Assembly (NCBI GenBank): GCA_038025085.1
Contig: CM076150.1
Span: forward strand, 5,322,501 to 5,386,500
Reading direction: 5' to 3'
Origin: Tetragonia tetragonoides
Taxonomy: Eukaryota; Streptophyta; Magnoliopsida; Caryophyllales; Aizoaceae
Length of the DNA: 64,000 nucleotides
Each line of letters begins with the position of its first letter. Position 1 is the first letter of the stretch. Shown here piece by piece: positions 21,095 to 33,003 of this stretch. The notes below the pieces were generated by a model. That model did not search any database and was not told where the DNA came from. It saw nothing but the letters and a program-made list of their open reading frames with translations. Made by a program: the position numbers and the translations under genes.

Positions 21095-21584
21095 TATTGT
21101 TATTATTATTAATATTATTATTATTATTGCACAGTCGTCTGAAATTTACGACTCACCCTTGGGTGAGTCGTCTGCTAGAGGCGACTCACCCTTGGGTGAG
21201 TCGGAAACTTCAGACGACTCACCCAGGGTGAGTCGTCTGTAGCAGACGACTCACCCAAGGGTGAGTCGTCTGAAATTTTCGTCTCACCCAAGGGTGAGTC
21301 GCCTCTAGCAGACGACTCACCCAAGGGTGAGTCGTAAATTTCAGACGACTGTGCAAAAAAAATGCGCAAAAAAAAATTTACCGGTGGTGGTTGTGCCGTG
21401 AGTGGTGGTGGTTGCCGGTGTGATGGTGTGGTGGTGAGGATGAGTGAGAGTGAGTGAGGAAGAGAGGATGAGTGAGAGTGAGTGAGGAAGAGAGGATGAG
21501 TGAGAGTGAGTGAGGAAAAGGGGGGAGGGTAAAATTGGAAATTGGGGGGGCGGTAGCTAGTAAAAAGGGGGCGGTATTTAGTAA
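20584..21584. mobile_element. Fold-back element with nested palindromes
   Basis: About 1001 bp. Outer arms of about 230 bp (20584-20811 and 21356-21584) are near-perfect reverse complements, starting TTGCTAAATACCGCCCC and ending with the inverse. Each arm holds three copies of a 28-bp CCTCACTCACTCTCACTCAT-type repeat. Between the arms are two modules, 20812-21040 and 21128-21355, each itself an inverted repeat bounded by TGCACAGTCGTCTGAAAT and its complement. Each module has six copies of a 20-bp palindrome, GACTCACCCTTGGGTGAGTC or near variants. The modules are separated by a TTA microsatellite. Frames on both strands read DSPLGES/DSPKGES repeats because of the palindromes. I see no transposase and no clear target duplication. 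Confidence 0.88.
21051..21127. repeat. (TTA)n microsatellite
   Basis: About 77 bases of nearly pure ATT/TTA triplets between the two palindromic modules of the fold-back element. Confidence 0.93.
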
Positions 21585-21913
21585 CACCCTTTAAAAAGAA
21601 CGGTAACATGCATTTTGATTTGAAATTGATAGGCGTATCGCGTCATTCGGATTTCGCCAGCTCATGGACTGGGCGGTCCAGCCCAATTGGCTGGACGAGG
21701 CGTTTATCAGGAAGAATTACTAGCTAGATTTTATTGAATTAGTGGAATTACCTAACTCATATTTTTACTCACAAAATCAGTTACAGGACCTTACTCAATC
21801 GGTGAGAATCAGTGTTTCCGACAATTAATACTCAACCGGTTCCGGTTTTGATTCCATATCAATTCTAATACCAACATTGGATATTGTATTTCTACCCCAA
21901 AAACTTAGATAAA

Positions 21914-22194
21914 TACTCCATCCATCCCCTTTTTATATTGGTAGTTTTCATTTTAGTCTGTCCCCTCTTTACGTTAATATTTCCGTTTTAAGTAAGAAAA
22001 AAGTAATGAGATTACTTATATACCCACTTAAGGGACCACCATATTCTCTCTCATACTTCATGAACCACAAGGGACCACCATATTCTCTCTCATACTTAAG
22101 CAATGTTCTTTGAATCATTTTTGAGCCAAAAATTCCTTATCTTAAACTCCATTCCAAATGGAACTACCAACATAAAAAGAGGACTGAGAAAGAT
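21914..22194. mobile_element. Stowaway-like MITE upstream of DJ-1C
   Basis: The left end CTCCATCCATCCCC and the following TTTTTATATTGGTAGTTTTC are mirrored near 22150-22190 as GAACTACCAACATAAAAAGA and GGAC. Length is about 280 bp. An internal GGGACCACCATATTCTCTC repeat occurs twice. It lies roughly 150-200 bases before the likely transcription start of DJ-1C. Confidence 0.5.
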
Positions 22195-22476
22195 GACCTT
22201 ATATTGAGGCGGCCTAACGAGATACATATTAAATTTCTGATCACCCTACCGCCATATCATGTGCCATTGAACAAAATAGCAATACGGCAAGAACAAAATA
22301 TTACCAATTTACAATACGGTAACTTAACTACTCCTCGGCACACTGACACAGTTCCCTCTCTCTTAGCAGTTAGCTACTTCGCTCTCTTTTCTCTCTCTCC
22401 CCGCTCCTTCAAGTACTCACCTTCCTCAGTGTCCTAGGGAACTCATTACCGCCTTCGCTCCTTTTGCGAAATTCAG

Positions 22477-22844
22477 GTAAGTTAGTTCTCATCTTCCATT
22501 ATAGCTATTGGCTTATCATTAAGGATTGCCTCCTTTTTCTGTTGTCCCCTTTTTTGTTGATTCCCATATTTGAACACATTTAAGTGATTTAACCATCCCT
22601 ACTATAGAGAAAGATGTAAATGAAAAGTAGGAGGGACAACACAAGATTGAATTTTTCTGGGATGCAAGTGAAATAGCAATTTGATGCCCTTAGAGAAGTC
22701 AATTCTGGGTATAATCGGTTAAGCACTCTATGTGCTCGATAAAATGCCTCAATGAAAATTGGTATCTAAAGGCGTGCTATGAACTGAACATCTAATGTTG
22801 CTGAACTGATTTTTTTCTTGCTTGCTTGTTCTTTGGAGTTGCAG
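22477..22844 (+). other. Intron in the 5' leader of DJ-1C
   Basis: Donor ATTCAG|GTAAGT and acceptor GAGTTGCAG bound a 368-base intron. It joins a CT-rich leader exon (about 22330-22476) to the leader just before the ATG at 22860. Confidence 0.65.
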
Positions 22845-22859
22845 TCATTTGAGGTGTAG

Positions 22860-25800
22860 ATGGAGTGTCTGTCGTTAGCCGTAGCTTCAGCATGTTGCTT
22901 TGATAGATCATCTATCAAATTTCACTCAGTTACTATGATGGGTTCAGTTCCCATTTCACTTCATCACCCTTCTGCCTTTGCTGTGCCATTTCGAGGCTCA
23001 CCCGCTTTAAAAAGATCTCAAATTGCACCAAGAGCAGCGGTTGAAACTGGAGCAGCTACTATCACAGCTGAACCGATATCAGGCTCATCTGCCCCTCTCA
23101 AAAAGGTCCAATTTTCCTGCATACTAAATGCTTCAAGTCCTGTCTTGGGTTGCGCTACGCAATAAGTAGATTGTTGCTTGGATATATGTAAAAAATTTAG
23201 AGTGTTTCCTGTCATAATAACTGTAAATACGTGCTAATAGGTTCTGGTTCCAATTGGGTATGGAACGGAAGAAATGGAAGCTGTAATCTTGGTGCATGTG
23301 TTGCGCCAAGCTGGTGCAGATGTGACTGTGGCCTCTGTTGAGTCGCAGCTTGAGGTCGAGGCTTCTGGTGGTCTGAAGCTTGTTGCTGACACGTCCATCA
23401 ACTCCTGTACTGAGGCTATATTCGATCTGATTGCCTTGCCGGTTAGTAGTTCTCTAACCCTGTAATTGTTGTTTTATTTATCATTTTCTCTGTTATTGGT
23501 TTCTGCTCATAGTACAACATTGCTAAGAGGGGGAAAGGATATTGTCCAGCTACAGTAATTAAATGGATATTGGGTTTGTTGATCAACTAGTTGGATAGGG
23601 GAGTGTGGACACCTGCATTTATGCGCTAGTCGATCCATCCAGTAACCGTGATTCCTTTGTGTGGATTTGGTGATTAATGGATGTTTTGATTGAAAAAAAA
23701 AATCTTATAAAGTTTGCATAAATGTTGCTTACAGTCAGGGATCAAAGGAATTTTGTGCTTGACGGTGACTTGCATCTTAGGCTTTTTAGCTATCTCAAAT
23801 AACATTAAAAACATTAACAGACATTTATTTTCTAAAACATGACGTAATTCATTCTTTATCATGATAACATTTAGTAGGGTCTATATATAGAATTAATCTA
23901 ATGCATGAATATACAATTTACATATGGGCGAAGATTGCTGGTGGATGATGGAATGATGTCACCCCAATCTGAGCCAATCACCGCCTGTGTTAACATCCAT
24001 ATATTTGGGTTTCTGTCCACTTCTTGGTTGAAGCAGGTATCATTGAGTGTGGGTAATTTGCCACCCACTAAGGCTTTAGTTTCTCCTATTGTGGAATGCC
24101 ATAGTTGGAACTCATATATCATGTATATATCTATAAACATTGAAACAACTGTTAAAACAAGTTCTGGTTAATTAAATGGTATGTTGTGAGTTGTAAGTAT
24201 TAAATAACTTTGATATTAATTTTATACTTTCAGACAAATTCTTCTTTTGAGTTCATGTACCTTTGTATTCTACTGATTTTAAACCTTTTCAGTTTTTCAC
24301 TGTTAATTGTTGAACTTGTGACTTGTGAGCAGAGAGTAGTTACTACTTTGAAGTGGATATCTTTAATATTATTATCCGATATCCTTTTGTTCCATTTTGT
24401 TTTCCGGGTCTGCAATTTTTATTGCACATATCTGATTAAATACCAGACTAAAAAATCAGGGGGGCATGCCTGGTTCAGTTCGACTAAGGGATTGTGAAGT
24501 TCTTCGCACAATTACAAGCAAGCATGCTGAGGAAAAAAGGTTATATGGAGCTATATGTGCTGCTCCAGCAGTTACCCTCCTACCATGGGGATTATTGAGG
24601 AAAAAACAGGTATATACATGTACCTTTGCATCTCTGTTACGTTTTTTTTGAATTTTATTTCTTCACATCGGGTGCCATTTGTCAATTCAAAATGGTCGAT
24701 TAACCATTCACAACTTCACTGCCAGACAACATGCCACCCTGCTTTTATGGACAAGCTTCCATCTTTTAGGGCTGTCAAATCCAATGTTCATGTTTCTGGG
24801 GAGCTTACAACGAGCCGTGGCCCAGGAACTACTTTTGAGTTTGCTCTATCATTAGTAGAGCAATTGTTCTCTGAGTCTACTGCCCAGGAGGTCAGAGATT
24901 TATTGGTAAGCTTGTCGAAGTACATTCAGCCTCTAGAAATGCTGCCAGTATTTTCGTGATTTTTCAAAAACCTTTGCACAATTAAGGGCCTGGTTGGCCT
25001 AGCATCTCCAAATTTCATCTCCTCTCATATTCCTCCTTCATTACCACCTCTTCCTCCGCTGCCTCTTCCGCCTCCATCTCCAAGTTGAAATGGGGCTAGA
25101 AGACGAATCACAAATAGAAGTTAAAAATTGTAACATCTACTTCTAATCCCTCTTTAGCTTGGAGGTGGAGAAGGAAGTGGAGGGAGGGGGGGAGTGGGCG
25201 AGGAGGAATGTGAGAGGATAAGGTGCAGTTTCGAGAAGCTAGGCCCAACATGCACTTAGTCTTTTGACTTCATCCATGTATTTGTTTTTCCTTGTGGCAT
25301 AGATAATTGGAAATGGAGGAGATGAGGATATGCAATTTTATGGCATATTGCCTAAAAAGCAAAACAAACATGTTACTGTTGACTGAGAAATGTGAATGCA
25401 TTAGTGATAACGTACTTTCCTTCCACGACTATATTGTAATATAGCATTTGCAGAGAACAATTGCCTAAATCTATCTGAAAATGAAGTAACAAAGGTTTAC
25501 TCGTTTATGATGGCATATTCATCTTGAACTGCAGTTTGAAATACAATTGGCCTGTAACATATTTTGTTGCTTAAAATCTTGATTTTTTAGGAATGTGATG
25601 AAATGGATCTTAACAGATCGTGAACCATAAATTTATACATGTATTTAGGTGAAGTTGCCAAACGAAATCTACTTACCGTGGACAGAGTCAGAGCACCTTT
25701 AGCTGGGACCAATAATTACTTTCAAGTTATTCTATTTTTATTGTTGTATTGCATTCAAGGTTGATTTTTCTTGTACAATTTTTTGCTTGGCTAAAATCTG

Positions 25801-27293
25801 TAGTTCACTACTGAGAAATGCTCAAAGTGCAGCAACTGAGTACTGAAGATCATCCTAGAAAAGAGGAGTTCAACCAAGTAGAATGGTCACTCGATCATCC
25901 ACCTCATGTAAGTACTTATAGTCTCAAGTTCTTGGCCGGCTTATGTCGCATGACTTGCATCGATATATGGTCGTATTCCTCTTCCTTTTTGGATATCCTA
26001 GGTGTTGGGCCTTTGCCCGACTAATCCCCCAGGCCCTGAAGTTAACATATTCTTGTTTAATATACATTGTTTTTGTTCAGGCTTTTGTTTTAAACTCTGC
26101 TTTTATTGAAGCAGTATTGGTTAATTTGTTATTGGATGTCACATAGGTACTCATTCCAGTGGCGAATGGATCTGATGAAATAGAGATAGTAACAATAGTT
26201 GATATTCTCAGGAGAGCAAATGTGAACGTTGTGATTGCATCAGTTGAGAAGTCCCTGCAAATTTTGGCATCTCAAGGCACCAAAATTCTCGCGGACAAGT
26301 CGATTGATATGGCTACTGAATCAATTTATGACTTGATCATTCTGCCGGTGAGACCATCTCCACTAATCTTCTCCAATATTGAAACTATATCTTAGCTTTA
26401 TTATTCTTACCAAAGAGTGGTTTGTTCTTGTGGAAGTTCCAATTTTGGGCATTAGAAATTAGCTGCACATATATCTGAGAAGTAGTATCTCTCGGCTCTC
26501 GCAAAAGCGTCATTCCACCAATTGGACAAATAACATTGGTCTGGTTCACTAATACAGAAACATAGCTTATGTATCACCAGTGCTTTTTTAGTTTACTACC
26601 ATTTACAATAATGGAAGATGATGGTCTGATAGTATGAAACACTTTATCTTTTATTCTGCGATAACAAGAATGGTGTAGCTTTGCAAAGGAGTGATGTTTA
26701 TGTAAGAGAGCCCCAATTGTCATCTTGAATGCTTAATTGCTCATTCTCTTTCCTGCTTTTTGTTTCATATTCTGATATAATGGATTGTATTTATCTCAGG
26801 GTGGATTCAGCGAGGCTAAGAAGTTAAGTAAATCAAAGGTTCTTAAGAAGGTACTCAAAGAACAAGAATCAGCTGGTAGAATATATGGAGCAGTAGGCTC
26901 CTCTCTAGAGCTATTGCAAAGACAAGGACTACTAAAGGTAACTTGTAAACTTCCAATATTTCTTTTGAGAAAGAGCTGTTAAGCTAAATGGTTGCAGTAA
27001 AAAAAAAAAAAAAAGAAATTACCGAAAATATTGCTAGAATAGAGAAGTTGCTTCACTCATGCTTCTGTTGGTAGAAACAGGACAAGAGAGTTGCTGGCCA
27101 TCCCTTTGTATCAACTAAGCTAACGTGCGAGATGGTTGATGGTGCTAAAGTAGTGATTGATGGCAAGCTTATTACCTCCAAGGGACTTGCTGCTTCAACT
27201 GATTTTGCCCTTGCTATAGTGACCAAGCTCTTTGGACATGCGAGAGCAAGAAGTGTCGCCGAAGGTCTTGTTTTTGAATACCCAAGGCGCTAG
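22860..27293 (+). CDS. DJ1C: Chloroplast double-domain DJ-1/PfpI protein (DJ-1C)
   Basis: Eight coding exons: 22860-23105, 23241-23441, 24460-24609, 24726-24905, 25833-25907, 26147-26347, 26800-26937 and 27075-27293. All introns are GT..AG and all junctions are phase 0. The product is 469 residues, close to Arabidopsis DJ-1C. Exon 1 is mostly a Ser/Ala-rich transit peptide. DJ-1 domain 1 starts at residue 83 ([15 protein letters not shown]) and has the nucleophile-elbow Cys at about 182 ([10 protein letters not shown]). Domain 2 starts near 285 ([15 protein letters not shown]) but has Gly at the matching place, about 384 ([11 protein letters not shown]). Both domains keep the acidic Glu. Arabidopsis DJ-1C is needed for chloroplast development; its chemistry is unsettled. 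The last acceptor may be used 6 bases later (27081), giving DKRV instead of KQDKRV. Confidence 0.93.
24985..25255. mobile_element. Tourist/Harbinger-like MITE in DJ-1C intron
   Basis: Inverted ends AGGGCCTGGTTGGCCTAGCA and the complement of AGCTAGGCCCAACATGCAC, 271 bp, flanked by TTA at 24982-24984 and 25256-25258. The length, ends and TTA duplication fit PIF/Harbinger MITEs. It lies in the intron between exons 24726-24905 and 25833-25907. Confidence 0.6.
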
Positions 27294-28240
27294 AGTACTA
27301 GTGTCAAGTGTCAACCATATGCTACACCGAGATAGAGTCTCTCTCTGCCCTTGGATGGTTCAGCTCAGTTCTTATTACTTATTCTGCCATATTCGAAATG
27401 AAGTTGCTTCAGGGTCAAAATTCTTGCATATGATAGGAGGTAATCACTTGTTTCCCACGTTGTGCTTCTGATGATCTGCTGTTAATACCGTTTGACTGAG
27501 CTAGTAACTGCGCTTATGCAGATCTTATGATATACCTCGGAGGCCGCAAAATGAGATTTGTCAAGTTATTAATTCAGAAATGTGCTGGTCCTCCTAACGC
27601 AATACAAGACCAGTGGGCACATAATTTGTTCATTGTTCAGGTATTCAGGCTTGCTCATACCAGATTTTGTTCTCTATAATGATGATCCACTACTATTATC
27701 CAAGTGTTAAAGGGAGGATTTTGCGGAAATCTGCTACTGCGCTTTATACGTAATGGGAAAGCTGTGAGTCTGCTTCATATGTAATTCGCTAGTGTCTGTG
27801 ATTGAGTGCTGTTACCATAGGGTGTTGTCACTCGAGCAATCCTGTTTGCCATCAGGAAATTTACAGCCCTCCCTTGGGCTTATACTCTTAAAACGCTTTA
27901 CTGATTGAGACATTTTCAATAGATTATATAGAGATTAAAGATCATGTTTCGCACATAGAAGTGATAATTTCTTTCGGTCTTTCTTTGGTCTTCACCTAGG
28001 GCATGTATGTTTTCTAAATTGTAGACATATTGGTCTTCATACACTTTCATGTTGCCATTGGTCTTATACAATTTCATGTGTAAAATGAAAACAAACTTGA
28101 GAGAAAACCTACTGTAGGAGAAAATAACATTAAAATGGGCATCATTTTGTCTGAAAACCAACCTACAAACCAAGAAATGCAGCTCAATGAAGCATAAGCA
28201 TTTTGGTATTCTAAGAAGAGTAAAAGTAAGCAATTCCCTC
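27294..28240. other. Convergent 3' flanks of DJ-1C and PPR gene
   Basis: No further exon of either gene is recognisable. The stretch probably holds both 3' untranslated regions, since the two genes converge here with about 950 bases between stop codons. Confidence 0.5.
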
Positions 28241-29311
28241 TCAACCATAGTGCAACTGGTAAAAATCAGACAACTTCTGACCCATAGGCAATCCCCTCTC
28301 AACCATTTCATCAACCACCATTTTGACATCCTCAAACCTCTCCAACTTAAGCAAACTATTACCCAACAACTCAAAATTCTCCTTATCCAAACCCTTTTCC
28401 CTCCCAGCAAACATCATCACAAACTTCACCCCCTGCTCATAATACCCTTCATCCAGCATTCCCTTAATCACATGCGCGTACGTACAGTACATCAACCAGA
28501 CACCATCCTCCATCGCTGCCCTCAGAATCGCCACTGCCCCCTCCACCTTCCCCGCTCGACACGCACCCAACACGAGTGCATCATACGTCCTCGAATCCCC
28601 CTTCAACCTCTCCTTCCCAACCATCCTTACCACCAAATCAGCCGCACTAATCACCTCCCCTTTAGCACAATGCGCCGTAAGAATATAATTATAGGACGTC
28701 GTATCCGGCTTAATCCCAATCCCTTTCATTCCCTCCAAGACCCGAAAAGCAGTCTCAGTCTCTTTCTTCCTAATAAGCGCATTAAGAACCGGGTGAAAAG
28801 AATATGCATTTATCTCATATTTTCTCTCAGACATTTTGTCGAGCACCTGGAGGGCAGTTTTTAAAAGACCCAGTTTACATAGTCTAGAGACGTAGGACTC
28901 AAAGGCACTTCTTCTGGGTAATCCTCTAGGGAGAGATGCAATGCATTCGAAGAGATCATCGAGTGATGAAAGGGAAGATTGGGTGTTTGTGATGAAATTG
29001 AAGGTGTCTTTGCTATTGAAGCAACCGTCTTGGATTCGCTTGATTAAGAGTTGGTGGATGCGACGTAGGTCTTGGGTTTTTCCGGCTTCGTTTATGAGGT
29101 TGTCGTAGTGGGAGGTGGTGGGGTTTTGGTGGGGAGGAGAGAGAGTGGAGGTGTGGAGGAGAGATAGTGGAAATGGTGAGATGGAGAAAATGGAGTTTGA
29201 TGGTTTGTGTTTGATGATTTTGCCAAGAATTTGCATTTTGGGTGAAAAGGGTTTAAGGGTGTTGATCTTAAATATGAGATGTTTGTTCAGAGTTCTGGGT
29301 TTTGGGTTCAA
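28241..29311 (-). CDS. Pentatricopeptide repeat protein, probably mitochondrial
   Basis: An intronless frame of 356 codons. An alternative start at 29236 (MQILGKIIKHK) gives a typical mitochondrial presequence rich in Ser, Lys and His (LLHTSTLSPPH). From about residue 135 there are roughly five P-class PPR units, for example SAFESYVSRLCKLGLLKTAL, YSFHPVLNALIRKKETETAF, TSYNYILTAHCAKGEVISAA and RTYDALVLGACRAGKVEGAV. No E, DYW or SMR domain follows. PPR proteins bind organelle RNA one base per repeat and help its processing or translation. The specific target cannot be read here. It is shorter than most PPR proteins and similar in size to small P-class members. Confidence 0.9.
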   Translation of the reverse strand: MNPKPRTLNKHLIFKINTLKPFSPKMQILGKIIKHKPSNSIFSISPFPLSLLHTSTLSPPHQNPTTSHYDNLINEAGKTQDLRRIHQLLIKRIQDGCFNSKDTFNFITNTQSSLSSLDDLFECIASLPRGLPRRSAFESYVSRLCKLGLLKTALQVLDKMSERKYEINAYSFHPVLNALIRKKETETAFRVLEGMKGIGIKPDTTSYNYILTAHCAKGEVISAADLVVRMVGKERLKGDSRTYDALVLGACRAGKVEGAVAILRAAMEDGVWLMYCTYAHVIKGMLDEGYYEQGVKFVMMFAGREKGLDKENFELLGNSLLKLERFEDVKMVVDEMVERGLPMGQKLSDFYQLHYG

Positions 29312-31480
29312 AGCAATTCCGCCATATCAGTTGCTTGAAGTTGCGCTTTTATGTGATGTTAAATATTTTTGGGAGGGAAGGGTTTTAAATTCGAACCATT
29401 TTATATAGGTGGGGAGAGGTGGTTTAGATATTGCCATAGTGGATTCTATACCTGGCGACCGGGTCGAGTCAGAGTTCGGGTTATCAGCATGTCGGGTCAA
29501 ATTACTATCAGGTTGGTTATTTCGAGCTTTTGGTGAGTCGGGTTTTCAGGCCAGACAATTCTTCTCTCACAAACTTGGGTCTCGGGTTGGGTCGTTTCGG
29601 GTTCGGGTCGTTAGTAAGTCAAACCTTTTCGGGTTGGGTTTCGGTCGGGTCTTAAACAGGACGAAATCGGGTCGATCTTCGAATCAGGTTAGATTTTACC
29701 AACTCTAACGGATTCGCATTGAATAGTTGGGATTTTGGCACTATTTTTCTTTTGTCGGACATTAGACCCTCACAACTAGGGCTGTTCAAATTATTCGTAC
29801 CCGAGTATCGAATCCAAAATCCAATGTAAAATTATCCGAAAAACGAATATCCAATATTTCAGATACGAATTCGGATACCATTTTTCAAAATTTTCGGATA
29901 TTCGGATATCCCAACCTATCCGAAAAAAACAAAATTAAACGAATATTTGAAACATTCCGCTCATATTTTCGAAATATTAGGCACAAAATAGAACAAAAAA
30001 ATAAAAAATACAAATATATTTCGGATAGCGGATAAACAACTATCCGAATTTGAAATTTCGGGTATCCAAAAAATAACACTCCTGCTGCACAACTCCGTTA
30101 CAAGATATCTAATGTTTCATCATTTCCTTATAATTAAAATAAATAATTAAATAATCACCGAAAATCACATGAGGCAGTCTCATATATAAGGCGTGATACT
30201 TGTGAGACAAAATAAAATATAGAATGACAGAGCACGCATAACAAACAAAAATACCTTCTGTTCCTAAATATTTTTAGGAGTATACTTGGTCCACGATAGA
30301 AACATACTAATTGAAAAAATACTAGAACTAAAAATAAATTTAGGGCATGTTTGTATATATTCAACTTGCTATTTATTTCAACTATATCTTCGAAGTCTGA
30401 ATTAATTTTTCAATTTTCATCTACCAAAACAGTTCCACATATTATGTTCATGTTCTGCTACAATTACAACTAAATTGGAGACATTACGTGTAGCCTGGCA
30501 AAACTCGCCCAAACCGATTGACCTGACCCACAAACTGACTCTAATCCGACCACCTTCGAAAGCAGCTGATGAACTAAGCACTGTGATGGACTTCACCAGA
30601 GACATTTCAGACTCGTATGGATGCAAGGAAACTTAATAAGCACTATTGACAAATATCTAATTGCGACCTGAACAGAGTTGACCTGACTCGAAGCCAATTT
30701 GAACACTTTATGAATCGATTAATGACCCAATCCGAATAGATGAGAACCAAAACCGACCCAATACGTTTGCCAGATCAAATTAATACGCGAACAAGCTTTA
30801 AGTTTGCTACCAAATTATCAATTTTGTTGCCGTTTTTACAACTATTTTGTTACCATCTACAACAATTGCCAACTATTTTCACTAATTTTGACTAATATAT
30901 TCTAACTTTTCAACTAGTGAAACAAGCACAAGCTAGACTACTGAACTCAATTGGGTTCATTACGCAAGTTAACTCCTCAAAAGCTAAGCTTAGTAGCATA
31001 AAAGGATCAATTAAGTTAGGTACGTTGAGCTTAAATGAGAATACTTCCATTAAAGCATGAAGTCTCTCAAACAATATCATTAAAATGGACATGAGTTTAT
31101 GCAAATGTGCATGATGTTTTATGTACACCCATCTGTCATAGATTATGGGCAATGTTATTCCTAGGCCATGAAACACTAATGTCTAATGTCGTCAAACGAA
31201 AATGTTAAAAATGATAGCCTTTTAATATTAAACCTGTCAATAGTGTTTATTGACTTGACAATAACATTACCCCTAAATGATTAGCTAAATAGAATCGTAC
31301 CTTGTAAAACATACATTGACTTTCCCACAATAACAAAAAATAAACCATCAATTCAGAAACACTAATTTGGTTGTCACTAATTTTGCATAGAGATAGATTC
31401 ATTGCCTATACGTCAGCCTATGTCAGTGTAAGGAAGAAAGAAAAAATCTATTTTCCAGTTTACTTTGTTTGTCTTAAATG
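29312..31480. other. Gene-poor region, low-complexity repeats
   Basis: 29430-29700 is rich in GGGTCGGGTTCGGGTC-type runs. 29780-30075 is rich in ATCCGAA/TTCGGAT motifs in both orientations (for example TTCGGATATTCGGATATCC), a common plant dispersed-repeat texture. 30450-30780 has CCGACC/GACCTGA-rich DNA. No gene is recognisable. Confidence 0.5.
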
Positions 31481-31629
31481 TGGCAGGCTGGCATCCGTGC
31501 AAGAACATATTGCAGCCTCAGCTACCTCATCCTCATCTTAGCATAAAACACTCCAACCAGTCTGGAATCGTTAAAGCAAATTGCTGTTAATGATGGATTC
31601 GAAATTAATCTAATGATGGATTTGTAATG

Positions 31630-32930
31630 ATAATCTGAACACATAATAACCATAACAGTTTGCAGAACTAGAAACGCGCCATGATAATCTGAATATGACG
31701 CGATGCATTACACTTTCTTCCAAACTGTGCAATGCAAGGTCCTTCCCACCATTGCAGCAATATTTTCTTTCAAGCACACATCTGCTGTTAACGTGTTCAG
31801 GAATGGATAATGAAGATTAGTTTTAGAGAGATAATAAACAGGTGACATAATAGTAATTACTGAAAACATGTAGCCAATCACACTTGATTTGGTGATTAGA
31901 AATGACAGTTGGAATTTCGTTTTTAGTTTATTTTTGGGAGTGTCAAGCAGACTCACGCAGAGAGTTGGAGAATTAGTCTTGTCTCAATTTGTGCAGAAAA
32001 CCCAGGAAATGGGTAATTCATAACATCCACTCATTTATGCATGGTTGCCTTTTGGAGTTTTTCAGAAGATTGGCAAAGACGACCCTTCAGCTGTCAGAAT
32101 GGCTTCTTCTGCTGTAATTCCAATGCATGTGATGATTGTGGACCACCATATTTACGTTTTCTTTGTTAGAAACACATTCATTTGAACTCGTTTCCGGATG
32201 TTTAATTCCAGTTTACTGTAAGTACCTGTATTGGAAAATACAAGGGAACATTAAATCCTCATTTCAACTGAATATGGAACAACTATATCATTTACCAGTG
32301 AAAGGTGCAAGAAATTACAGTTATGACTCTCAGAAGTAAGGATCAAAGAAAATGCAGTTCCAGGCTTAGTTACACCTTACTAATCAGGCAATTTCACAGT
32401 AAATATGTTGTTGCAATTCCACAGAACAAAGGTTAAGATATTCAGATGAAATACTCAAAAACACACGGCTAACCATTCTCAGAATCTGTTTAAGTGTTTT
32501 CTACTTCTTGGCAAGACTGAATAGCAGTCCTTGACACCAATTGTTGTGCTATAAGTGCCATGAACAAACACATGTAAATACCTAAGCTATCTCTGTTGGT
32601 AATAGCTTTATAAGAAAACATGCTCAGAATTGTCATGCAACAGTCTAATCAGTATCAGAATACATTAGGAACTAAATTAGTAACAAATGGCTTCAATGAT
32701 ATTTTAGTTGCTAAATAGTGAGAAGATATCCTCCTCTTGGTATTTCTGTCAAAAAGATGTTGCTTGTTGTTACTCGGAGAGCTAGGGCCACCCACATGCA
32801 TCACACTATCAGAAACCATAAATTGTGTATGCTAGTAACAGTAGGGCCAATCACAAGAACCACATTGTGAGAAATCTCTGATACAGGTTTAGATTTTAGA
32901 ATATTGATTGAAGAATATCCCAGCTGCTCT
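31630..32930 (+). repeat. Duplicated 5' flank, copy 1 (upstream of GLP1)
   Basis: This flank recurs, diverged, at about 34100-35580 and 35690-37130. Shared phrases in order are GCAGAACTAGAAACACG, TGCATGGTTGTCTCTTGGAG, AATGGCTTCTTCTGC and a poly-T or AT-rich stretch before the TATA box. The three copies show that the type I GLP was duplicated with its upstream DNA. Confidence 0.75.
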
Positions 32931-32932
32931 TA

Positions 32933-32942
32933 CTATATATGG
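32933..32942 (+). promoter_or_regulatory. TATA box of GLP1
   Basis: CTATATATGG about 70 bases before the ATG, at the same place as CTATATATAGG before GLP2. Confidence 0.6.
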
Positions 32943-33003
32943 GGTCCCAAATGCCATCGTACTTACCAAAACCACTGTTAACACATCCACCACAACACCA
33001 AAG

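Noticed and set aside
20710..21609. Serine/proline repeat frames on both strands of the fold-back element
   Set aside because: Palindromic DNA gives the same repeat on both strands. No start context or homology supports a protein.
32908..33003. N-terminal extension of GLP1 from an upstream ATG
   Set aside because: It lies across the TATA box and leader, would place the signal peptide inside the protein, and is absent in GLP2.
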